Shown here piece after piece: positions 1 to 6,185 of a stretch of DNA of 7,883 nt. Below the pieces are notes generated by a model that was not told the origin of the DNA, searched no databases, and worked only from the letters and a program-made list of their open reading frames with translations. The stretch comes from CAUZIZ01 sp047514575 (lineage in GTDB: Bacteria; Acidobacteriota; UBA6911; RPQK01; JAJDTT01): assembly GCA_047514575.1 (NCBI GenBank), contig JAKZYH010000589.1, forward strand, positions 1 to 7,883. The letters are read 5' to 3'. Position numbers and translations under genes: made by a program. Position 1 is the stretch's first letter. Each line of letters starts with the position of its first letter.

Positions 1-90
1 GCAAGACAGCTAAACGAACGACCGAGAAAAACGTTAGACTACGAAACACCAGCCGAACGATTTAAGCTATGTGTTGCGTCGATCGGTTGA
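1..90 (+). CDS. IS30-family transposase, C-terminal end (partial at the left edge)
   Basis: Reading frame 1 is open from the first base to TGA at 88-90 and gives 29 residues, including LNERPRKTLDYETPAERF and the ending CVASIG. The block LNERPRKTL-x-x-ETPAE is the characteristic C-terminus of IS30-family DDE transposases, which cut and join the element's ends during transposition. The stop codon lies inside the element's terminal inverted repeat, as is common in this family. The rest of the gene lies left of the window, so its integrity cannot be judged. It reads in the same direction as the transposase that starts at 7818, so the window lies between the right end of one copy and the left end of another. 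Confidence 0.93.
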   Translation, partial: ARQLNERPRKTLDYETPAERFKLCVASIG

Positions 91-180
91 ATCCACACCT
101 AAAAGCGGTCATTCAAGTTGTCCCCGGAAACGTCGAATGAACGACCGCAAACGGCCAAGAGCAGTCATGCCGCGCAGACC
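71..180 (-). repeat. IS30-type right end with extended hairpin-containing terminus (copy A)
   Basis: Bases 71-100 are the IS30-type terminal repeat; its reverse complement ends GATTCAACCGATCGACGCAACAC. The next 80 bases, to about 180, are also shared with the left end at 7670-7780 in inverted orientation. I count about 12 differences over about 111 aligned positions by eye. Inside it, 11-nt arms at 105-115 and 138-148 (one mismatch) flank a 22-nt loop. The same layout occurs at copy C and, degraded, at copy B (4437-4525). Either the element has unusually long ends of about 110 bp, or it inserts beside a conserved palindromic target. Confidence 0.85.
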
Positions 181-451
181 AAGCGGCTACGAAATCCACC
201 GAAATCTTCCCGGTCCACAACCCAAGGGAAAGTTCAAGAAAGCCCCCGGCATGATCCTACTCCCAGGTGATGGACTGCACTACTACACGGTCCAACAGCG
301 GCCCGGACCCAAAAACTACTTTGCGGTCCAACAACCAAGGCTGAACCGGACCCTCTCGCTCTAGTCGCTGCTGAAAGACAAGGTCAGGACCCTGGCAAGG
401 AGTCTGAACCAGGTCCGCCAGGACATCAAAGGGCGACACGCTCTTTCGTAA
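167..451 (+). pseudogene. Small unidentified protein gene interrupted by an in-frame TAG
   Basis: ATG at 167 opens a frame of 65 codons (MPRRPSGYEIHRNLP...) that stops at TAG 362-364. The same frame then stays open for 28 more codons to TAA 449-451. Both parts look coding, with GC-rich third positions. The second part, SLLKDKVRTLARSLNQVRQD, looks like a charged amphipathic helix, and the first contains PGMILLPGDGLHYYTVQQ. I do not recognise the family. The simplest reading is a decayed gene of about 94 codons with one nonsense mutation. Its first codons overlap the IS30-end repeat, so the true start may have been lost or be elsewhere. No ribosome binding site is evident. It could also be a chance open frame. 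Confidence 0.4.
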
Positions 452-533
452 TTCGTCCTAGACGATATTGCTCGCGAACACCTTAGCTTCGTATCCAGGA
501 AGAAGCCGGAACACCTGGAGAATCCTACCTACA

Positions 534-2075
534 CTACTGCACCGGTGAGACTGGAAGCGTGGTGAATTGTCCTGGTTCGGAGCCCAATTCCAAAGCGACG
601 ACGGCCACTTTCCCTCTCCCCGCAGGGTCGATTAAGAGGGTCCCTTGGAAGTTAGCGGTATCAAGCTCGGGAAAGAGTTCTTGAATAAACTTCGCTACCT
701 GTCCCTGCGCAGGAATCGTCAAATCAGTAATGCCTCCGAAGCGAATCACTTGTCCGTCATCTCTGAGAGTCAGGTGGACGCTAATCTCCTCTCGACTGGC
801 ATTGCGAATCGCTACCCCGGTACTGAGGTTTCCTTGTCGGCGGACGGGCGCAACCACTGCTCTGCTAGTAGGTTCAGCGGGACCCACTCCAGCAATTCCG
901 ATGCCTGCGATATGGAAGCGAATCACGCCCGCGACCGGCGAATCTGCACTCACGGTGGCTGATCCCACCACTACATCACCGATTCCACCACTGGAGATGG
1001 TCGTTGCTGCCAGAGGCGGCAAGGAGAAGTTAAAATCAGTCGCGCCTTGGTGGGTGACGCCGTTGACACGCCCAATGAGAGAACTGTTGCCAAGCTCATT
1101 CCCCAGGGCGTCCCAAACGGTCACGCTTCCGGTGGCTGTATCGGTGAGGGACGGATTGTAAACCACTACGTCGGAAGTGAATCCCTCGCCGTCACCGAAC
1201 TGAGAAAAATAAATAGTATTGTAGATTGGCTGGTCGATCCAATCGACGAACGTCGAAATGCGCGTATACGCGCCAGGAAGACCAGGTCCCCCGCAAGTCG
1301 ATGCACTGGTGATCCCTACTTGAAGCCATCCACCTTCTCCGTCTGGCAGCACTAGAGGCCCACCGCTGTCACCGGAGCAGCTGTCTTTCCCCCCCTCCGT
1401 GACTCCAGCACAGAAAAAATCCGCACCGGCAAACGGAAACGGGCAGTCTGTGTCGGACAGAAGCGGTACCTGCACCTGATGAAGCTCAACTGGAAACCCT
1501 GGTTTCTTGGTGTTCCTGGCTCCCCAACCCAAACTAATGGCCAACGTGCCGGGAGCCGCTAAAGGATTTCGAGCAGACGGATTCAGGGCGATGACGGACA
1601 TTTCTGAGGGCCGCTCAAGTTTGAGGAGGGCGATATCGGCGGCTACAGCAAGGCCAAAAAGCGTTTCAAAATCCTCATGGATAATGATTTGTTTAATGCT
1701 AATTCTCTCGCCTCCTGCCTCGCTTAGATCATGGCTTCCAACAATGACGTCTATGTCATCTGGAGTCGAGAAGTCGACGCAGTGGGCCGCCGTAAGTACC
1801 CATTGGGGATGGACCAAACTTCCCCCACAGAATTGTCCAAGAAATGCGTCCTCCTCATCCGCATCAACCAAAGCGACCATCCAGGGATATGCTCCTGGAG
1901 GAGCTGCCTCTCCCCCGATAATCCGAGGAGTGTCCTTGTCCGGTGGCGTCTCAGCTTTGGCCCGAGTATCCAGATTCCTAGCGGAGAGGATGGTCGAGGT
2001 TCCAACCTCGCCAGGCACCCAACCGATCAAGGTCAACACTAGTAGTGACTCGAATATGCGGTGTAGTCTAATCAT
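534..2075 (-). CDS. Secreted trypsin-like serine protease (S1) with a C-terminal beta-rich domain
   Basis: This 513-residue secreted endopeptidase is predicted to cut after Arg/Lys. Residues 1-26 are a signal peptide (MIRLHRIFESLLVLTLIGWV). A short propeptide ends at R51, giving the mature N-terminus I52-IGGEAAPP. The S1 domain spans about 52-281 with H98 (TAAHC), D147 (ADIALL) and S237 (GDSGGP). D231, six residues before S237, is the S1-pocket Asp of trypsins. All six cysteines fit the standard pairs 83/99, 211/222 and 233/261, so the enzyme looks intact. Residues 284-513 form the module starting IYFSQFGDG and ending GQFTTLPVSP, also present twice in the LRR gene product. The ATG at 2075 is preferred over one 19 codons upstream because it has a good ribosome binding site (GGAGG, 5-nt spacer) and starts the signal peptide. 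It is transcribed divergently from the S41-like gene. Its natural substrate is not apparent. Confidence 0.93.
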   Translation of the reverse strand: MIRLHRIFESLLVLTLIGWVPGEVGTSTILSARNLDTRAKAETPPDKDTPRIIGGEAAPPGAYPWMVALVDADEEDAFLGQFCGGSLVHPQWVLTAAHCVDFSTPDDIDVIVGSHDLSEAGGERISIKQIIIHEDFETLFGLAVAADIALLKLERPSEMSVIALNPSARNPLAAPGTLAISLGWGARNTKKPGFPVELHQVQVPLLSDTDCPFPFAGADFFCAGVTEGGKDSCSGDSGGPLVLPDGEGGWLQVGITSASTCGGPGLPGAYTRISTFVDWIDQPIYNTIYFSQFGDGEGFTSDVVVYNPSLTDTATGSVTVWDALGNELGNSSLIGRVNGVTHQGATDFNFSLPPLAATTISSGGIGDVVVGSATVSADSPVAGVIRFHIAGIGIAGVGPAEPTSRAVVAPVRRQGNLSTGVAIRNASREEISVHLTLRDDGQVIRFGGITDLTIPAQGQVAKFIQELFPELDTANFQGTLLIDPAGRGKVAVVALELGSEPGQFTTLPVSPVQ

Positions 2076-2079
2076 TTGT

Positions 2080-2086
2080 TCCTCCC
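2080..2086 (-). promoter_or_regulatory. Ribosome binding site of the trypsin-like protease
   Basis: On the minus strand GGGAGGA lies just upstream of ATG 2075, with a 5-nt gap from the GGAGG core to the start codon. This decides the start in favour of 2075 over the in-frame upstream ATG at 2132, which lacks such a site and would put 19 non-hydrophobic residues ahead of the signal peptide. Confidence 0.75.
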
Positions 2087-2112
2087 TATTTGGGCTGGCC
2101 ACCCCCCTTGCA

Positions 2113-2125
2113 GGGGAGACTCCCC
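2113..2125. promoter_or_regulatory. Perfect 13-bp palindrome upstream of the protease gene
   Basis: GGGGAG-A-CTCCCC is a perfect 6-bp inverted repeat around one base, 38 bp upstream of the protease start and next to a C-rich run (2103-2107). It could be an operator or a leader hairpin. No known regulator motif is recognised, and short GC-rich palindromes also occur by chance. Confidence 0.3.
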
Positions 2126-2185
2126 GTAACATTGCAACGTAAATTCCACCCCTAGAACTCCGAGCATCTTAACGAACTACAAAAT

Positions 2186-2247
2186 AAAAGTCTCATCTGC
2201 AGCAGGTCGGCTCGGAAAGACTTTTTTTGCTAGTATTTTGCTAGTAT
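2186..2247 (+). promoter_or_regulatory. Stem-loop and 11-bp tandem repeat leading into the S41-like gene
   Basis: AAAAGTCT (2186-2193) and AGACTTTT (2218-2225) form an 8-bp inverted repeat with a 24-base spacer, followed by T's to 2228. TTTTGCTAGTAT then occurs at 2225-2236 and again at 2236-2247, an 11-bp period (one helical turn) running into the ATG at 2246. No Shine-Dalgarno sequence precedes this ATG. Each repeat contains TAGTAT, a weak -10-like hexamer, so transcription could start very close to or at the start codon. This may be a regulator site or attenuator; its function is inferred. Confidence 0.35.
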
Positions 2248-3970
2248 GGGAAGCAACTTGAGCTGGTGGCCTCGAAGAGCTACTTACGCTTGTCTTTTCC
2301 TGCTCTTATTGGTCCTGGCCGTGGTCTTGGTCGACGGCCAGACATCCCTCGAAGACAAACGTGCTCAGATGCAGACGATTCTGAAAACGATCTCCCGAGA
2401 CATCGAGAAGAACTTTTATGACCCCGCACTGCGGGGACTCAACTGGAGGGAGCTGACCAGAAAAGCCAGAGAGCGTATCTCAAGTGCTAATTCAGAAGGG
2501 GATATGATGAATTCTATCCTGGCTCTGGTCGACAAGCTGGAAGATCCTGACACCTTCTTTTTTCTTCCCGTCCGTACCTCAAGACGGTTCGGATTTAAGG
2601 CGAAGGCGTTTGGAGAGGAAGTTCGTGTCTACCAATTGAGCCAGGACGGTGCTGCGGCAGCGGTTGGTCTCGCGCTGGGCGACCGCCTGAACCTTGTCAA
2701 TGGGCGCAAAGTTGACCGAAAGAACTTTGATCTGTCGATGCTCTATTTGCGTCTCTTCCCAGTGCGCCTGTTGGCCATCACCTTTTCACGTGGAGGAGAA
2801 CCTCCGCGTACCGTAGGGATACACGGCAGGATCGAGCAGGAACAGTTTGTCAGAGGTCTCACGAGGGGGGAAGAGATCTATCAGCTCATCTGCGAGCCCG
2901 AATCCCAGAAGGTCACCTTTGAGTACGGTTATGAAGAAAGTGGTATCGGCTATCTACACCTGCCCTTTTTCACTGACGACCGAATCTTTCAGGCCCAGCT
3001 GATTAAGAGAGTCGAAGACCGCCGCGCCATCGTCGTGGACTTGCGTGGCAGCCCAGGAGGCTCCATCGAAGCGCTAAGGCATTTCACCAGCTTCTTCGCA
3101 ACTCAAAGCACAGTCATCGCCAACCTAGCTGGACGGGAAAATGCACAGCCGTTGAGGGTCAAACCCCAAAGCCCGGGTTTATCCACTCCACTCTTCATCC
3201 TCGTAGACAGCCAAACTGCGGGCACAGCCGAGGCGTTTGCTCGCCACTTCCAACGCTCGGGCCGAGCTGTGGTGCTCGGTGATCGCACTCCCGGCCGGGT
3301 CACGGTGCGCAAAACCTTTCACTATGCAAAGCAGCTTGGAAAAAACCGCACGCTTGTCTATGGCCTCTGCGTGTCCACCGCCCACCTGGTTTTCCCAGAT
3401 GAGACGGAGTTCGAAGGCCGGGGCATCAATCCGGACCACTTCTGCATCCCCGGGACCGAAGACCTGGTCGAAAGCCGCGATTCCTGCTTAGCCTTGGCGG
3501 TGAGGTTGGCCCGCGAGACTCTCAACCTGCCCCTACAAGGAGACAGGGAGCAGGAAGTCCGCAAGGAAACCTTCGATGCTGGTCCGCTGCAACGTAGTAA
3601 TAGCCAGGACCTGACCAGGGACGGAGATGCGGCCGTGTACAACATCACCGAGCCCGGAATAACCAATCCCGTGCCTTTAGTTCAGCCAAAGCCGAGTTAC
3701 ACGGACGAAGCCAAAGCCGCGAAAATCCAGGGTCCTGTCTCGTTAAAGGCGATTATTCGAAAGGATGGAAGGGTAGACAGTTTTTGGGTTCTTGAGTCCC
3801 CGGGTTATGGGCTGGACGAAAAAGCCATCGAAGAGATCGCTGAAAACTGGCGCTTCCGCCCTGGAACGCTCAACGGAAAGCCCGTCGATATACATGCCAC
3901 GATCAAAGTACAGTTTACCATTGGGGATCTAATGGCTACAAAGGTGGTTAGAAGGAAACTACTCAAATAG
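2246..3970 (+). CDS. Exported PDZ / S41-protease-like / TonB C-terminal fusion, probable pseudoenzyme
   Basis: The 574-residue protein has an N-terminal hydrophobic segment (about 13-30, CLFLLLLVLAVVLV) acting as signal peptide or anchor. A PDZ-like region follows at about 112-195 (GLALGDRLNLVNGRKV at 141-156). The S41 tail-specific-protease fold spans about 232-430, with GIGYLHLPFF, VVDLRGSPGGS and the core region VDSQTAGTAEAFA. A TonB_C domain occupies about 474-560 (PSYTDEAKAAKIQGPV, YGLDEKAIEE, WRFRPGTLNGKPV). Aligned without gaps to the E. coli Prc core, the catalytic Ser position is G326 and the Lys 25 residues later is R351, so classical Ser/Lys proteolysis looks lost. It may bind peptides or act as a periplasmic scaffold; this is inference. 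The start is chosen because it alone keeps the hydrophobic segment. A TonB_C domain without an obvious proline-rich linker is unusual for a true TonB. Confidence 0.88.
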   Translation: MGSNLSWWPRRATYACLFLLLLVLAVVLVDGQTSLEDKRAQMQTILKTISRDIEKNFYDPALRGLNWRELTRKARERISSANSEGDMMNSILALVDKLEDPDTFFFLPVRTSRRFGFKAKAFGEEVRVYQLSQDGAAAAVGLALGDRLNLVNGRKVDRKNFDLSMLYLRLFPVRLLAITFSRGGEPPRTVGIHGRIEQEQFVRGLTRGEEIYQLICEPESQKVTFEYGYEESGIGYLHLPFFTDDRIFQAQLIKRVEDRRAIVVDLRGSPGGSIEALRHFTSFFATQSTVIANLAGRENAQPLRVKPQSPGLSTPLFILVDSQTAGTAEAFARHFQRSGRAVVLGDRTPGRVTVRKTFHYAKQLGKNRTLVYGLCVSTAHLVFPDETEFEGRGINPDHFCIPGTEDLVESRDSCLALAVRLARETLNLPLQGDREQEVRKETFDAGPLQRSNSQDLTRDGDAAVYNITEPGITNPVPLVQPKPSYTDEAKAAKIQGPVSLKAIIRKDGRVDSFWVLESPGYGLDEKAIEEIAENWRFRPGTLNGKPVDIHATIKVQFTIGDLMATKVVRRKLLK

Positions 3971-3980
3971 GCTCGGCTTC

Positions 3981-4397
3981 GATAGCAGCAAGTGCATACC
4001 GAGGCAGTGCCGCTTTTCCAGCGCTCCCTCACTATCCGGGAAAAGGCCCTGGGACCTGAGCATCCTGATGTGGCCGCCAGCCTCAACACCCTAGCTTCGC
4101 TCTACCGCGAACAGGGCAAATACGAGCAGGCCGAACCGCTTTTCCACCGCGCCCTCGCCATTGCTGAGAAAGTGCTGGGTCCCGACCACCTCGATGTCGC
4201 CACCGCTCTTAACAACCTGGCCGAGCTCTACCTCGACCAGGGCAAGTATGAGCAGGCAGAGCCGCTCTTCCAGCGCGTCCTCACTATCCGGCAAAAGGCT
4301 CCGAGCCCTGAACACCGCAGGCCATTGCTCAGGAGGCGGCGAGCACCCTGATGTCGCCCTCAGCCTGCCTGCTGAAACCGTCTCGCTAAACCCTTGA
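3981..4397 (+). pseudogene. Broken fragment of a TPR-repeat gene (kinesin-light-chain-like repeats)
   Basis: A frame open from GTG 3992 to TGA 4349-4351 encodes two complete TPR units and the start of a third: AVPLFQRSLTIREKALGPEH, then QAEPLFHRALAIAEKVLGPD, then QAEPLFQRVLTIRQKA. At the DNA level the units start at 4002, 4128 and 4254, an exact 126-bp (42-residue) period typical of the GPEHPDVA class. There is no signal peptide, ribosome binding site or natural N-terminus, and TPR-like sequence seems to reach back past an in-frame TAG at 3983-3985. In the third unit the frame shifts: SPEHR appears in one frame, then about 30 bases later GGEHPDVALSL in another, ending at TGA 4395-4397. It is a truncated, rearranged remnant of a larger repeat protein, lying 10 bases after the S41-like gene. 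Confidence 0.8.
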
Positions 4398-4415
4398 TTT
4401 TTCAGGGGTATTTTT
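4390..4415 (+). terminator. Rho-independent terminator-like hairpin
   Basis: ACCCTTGA (4390-4397) pairs with TCAGGGGT (4402-4409), with one T-G wobble, across a TTTT loop, followed by A and TTTTT (4411-4415). It overlaps the TGA that ends the TPR remnant, and it could stop transcripts from the S41-like gene, which has no closer terminator. Confidence 0.55.
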
Positions 4416-4436
4416 CTACGAGCTGAAAGTCCGGTT

Positions 4437-4525
4437 TTGGCCGTTTGCAGTAGTTCATTCGACGTTTCCGTGGAAGACCTGAATGTCCGCTTTTAGGTGC
4501 CGATTCAACCGATCGACGCAACACC
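4437..4525 (-). repeat. Orphan IS30-type right end (copy B)
   Basis: Bases from about 4437 (TTGGCCGTTTGCAG) through 4524 (GACGCAACAC) match the right end at 71-180 in opposite orientation and the left end at 7670-7780 in the same orientation. The terminal repeat is at about 4497-4524 and the shared outer segment at 4437-4496. The hairpin arms (4447-4457, 4480-4490) are here much degraded, with about four mismatches. No matching partner end is seen nearby, so this is a scar of a deleted or recombined element lying between the TPR remnant and the LRR gene. Confidence 0.8.
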
Positions 4526-4543
4526 CGTATTAAGCCGTTCAGC
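4505..4543 (-). pseudogene. Last 12 codons of an IS30 transposase (remnant)
   Basis: On the minus strand the frame ending at TGA (4505-4507) reads AERLNTGVASIG, against AERFKLCVASIG at the end of the transposase at 1-90, stopping at the same place inside the terminal repeat. Upstream the similarity stops and an in-frame TGA occurs at 4553-4555, so the rest of the gene is gone. This fixes copy B as a right end whose element body lay to the right. Confidence 0.75.
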
Positions 4544-4545
4544 TA

Positions 4546-4667
4546 GAACGCGTCAGCGTCGGATGAGGCAAGTAGTTTGATGGCCCGAATCGCAACCGCG
4601 TAACTCGTTGTACCTCAATGGCATGCACATGGGAGCCAGGCCTTCACCCGTGGCGTGTGTGACACTC
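4546..4667. other. Non-coding stretch after the IS30 scar
   Basis: I see no gene, RNA or clear terminator here. It separates the IS30 remnant from the end of the LRR gene. Together with 4398-4545 it makes a gap of about 270 bases without an intact gene, explained by the terminator, the IS30 end and this unassigned piece. Confidence 0.4.
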
Positions 4668-6185
4668 TCAGTCGAGCGGCTTCGCGGCCACGGGCATGGT
4701 GGCGAACTGTCCCGGACGGGTCTGGATCACCGTGGCCGCCATGCGTCCGTTGCTGCGCACTCGAAGCAGCCCTTCGAATAGGCTCAGATCGACTGAGTCC
4801 TTCCAGTCAAATTCGTCCAGAAAGATGGCCAGATAGCCCAGTGCCGCCAGAGTCAGTTGGACCGAGTCCAGCAGACTTCCATCTGAAGCCATCAGGTCGG
4901 CCGTCAGGGCCAGCTCTTCCGTCTCCAGGTTCATCATCGCTACCCCAGTTCGGATGGCAGCGGCGCGGTTCGTCTCCATGGGAGCCAGAAAGCCTTCGGG
5001 CAGCTCCACGCTGCTGCCTACTCCGGCCGCTCCCACCCCCTCTCCGGCAAAAACGATCACACCCGCCAGCGGTTGATCCGACGTCACCGAGACCGACCCC
5101 GTCACCAGATCGCCCACGCCATCCGTGGCCAGGACCCGCAGGCCCGAGGCAGCGATCTGGACTTGCGTCTCTCCGACCACTTCTTGGCCGTTCAGATCGA
5201 CCGTCAGGGGTTCACCCATGCCGTTTCGGAGTGTGATCTGGGCCGTGGCTGTTTCCTCAGGACTCAGATTGAGCAGCAGGATCTGGCTGGCCAGCGCTCC
5301 CAACCCGTCAGCGAACTGAGCAAAATAGAGTCGATGCTCGGGCGTAGCTGCACCCTGGAGGACAGTGGCCACGGCTTGGGCCTGAGGGGCCTGAAAGGGA
5401 GCCACCGGCATGGTCACGAACTCGCCGGGACGGGTCTGCAGCACCGTCGCCGTCATAGCCTCCACACAGGTGCCCACCAAAGTGCCCGCGAAATCGGCAA
5501 AGTCGATCGCTGTGTCCCAGCCGATCTCGGTGACGAACAGGGCCCTGTGACCGTGAGCCACCAGCATGTCCGAAGCCGTGGCCAGGGTCATTCCACTCGC
5601 GTCCAGGAGGGTCAGATCCAGCGGACCGTCCTCATCGCTCAGACTCGTCACCGCCACTCCGGTGTTGATCTGATCGTCCTCGTTGCTGAGCATGGGAGCC
5701 GCGAAGCCTGTAGGGAAGTCCGGGCTGGAGCCCACGCCTGCCAGTCCCACCTCTCCGCCGAAGATGACCACCCCTTCCACGTGCCGGTCGGTAGTGATGC
5801 GGACCGATCCTGTCTGAAGCTCTCCCAGGCTGTCCGTGCGCAGGGTGAGCAGTCCCGCTGGCGGAACGCTCACATCCCGCATCCCGGCGACCGTCTCACC
5901 GTTGAGATCGACCGTCAGGCCGGTTCCCACCTCGCCCAGGATCTGCATCTGGCCCGTGGCTGCGGACTCGTCGTTGAGGTTGAAGAGCACGATCTGGCTC
6001 CCCAGGGCTCCCTCCCCGTCTGCGAACTGAGCGTAGTAAAGAGGCAGGGTCTGGGTGTTTTCCCAATCGCCGGAGTTTGAGCTCTTGCTGTTGAGGAAAG
6101 TGCGCAGCGTGTTGCTGTCCGTGTAGAGATGATTGAAGCGGACATCGAGGCCGTTGCCTTCTTGGAGGCTGGTCAGTCGTGCCAG
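4668..6185 (-). pseudogene. 3' part of the split LRR gene: LRR end plus two copies of the YFAQFADG domain
   Basis: This stretch is open for 505 codons after the internal TAA. The first 48 codons complete the LRR region (LARLTSLQEGNGLDVRFNHL to SGDWENTQTLP). Domain copy 1 is at about 6041-5391 (LYYAQFADGEGALGSQIVLF to RPGEFVTMPVAPFQ). A linker follows, then copy 2 at 5330-4671 (LYFAQFADGLGALASQILLL to RPGQFATMPVA). Each copy is about 217-220 residues, Gly/Val/Thr-rich and beta-like, with an internal AGVGSS motif and a TGVA motif. No ATG serves this half. A GTG at 5988-5990 could restart translation but would begin inside copy 1 and lacks a signal peptide, so a functional separate protein is doubtful. 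Relatives occur at the C-terminus of other secreted proteins, including the protease here. Confidence 0.82.

Noticed and set aside
71..166. GTG at 71 as the start of the small plus-strand ORF
   Set aside because: This stretch is the IS30 end repeat, present also at 4437-4525 and 7670-7780, so its openness here is incidental. The coding-like part begins at about 167.
257..439. 60-codon minus-strand ORF near the left edge
   Set aside because: The plus-strand frame through the same bases has more coding-like composition and extends on both sides. The minus product has no recognisable feature or ribosome binding site.
1507..2142. 211-codon plus-strand open frame opposite the protease N-terminus
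   Set aside because: It overlaps the catalytic domain with intact triad and cysteine pairs on the minus strand; the product is Ser/Pro/Thr-rich and featureless.
4002..4303. Tandem 126-bp units as a possible CRISPR-like or satellite array
   Set aside because: The units translate in frame to TPR motifs with normal coding variation. There is no repeat-spacer structure.
5073..6080. 335-codon plus-strand open frame opposite the two C-terminal domains
   Set aside because: It is a shadow of GC-rich coding sequence on the minus strand. The product is His/Arg/Gln-rich without recognisable motifs, and the minus frame has clear domain repeats.
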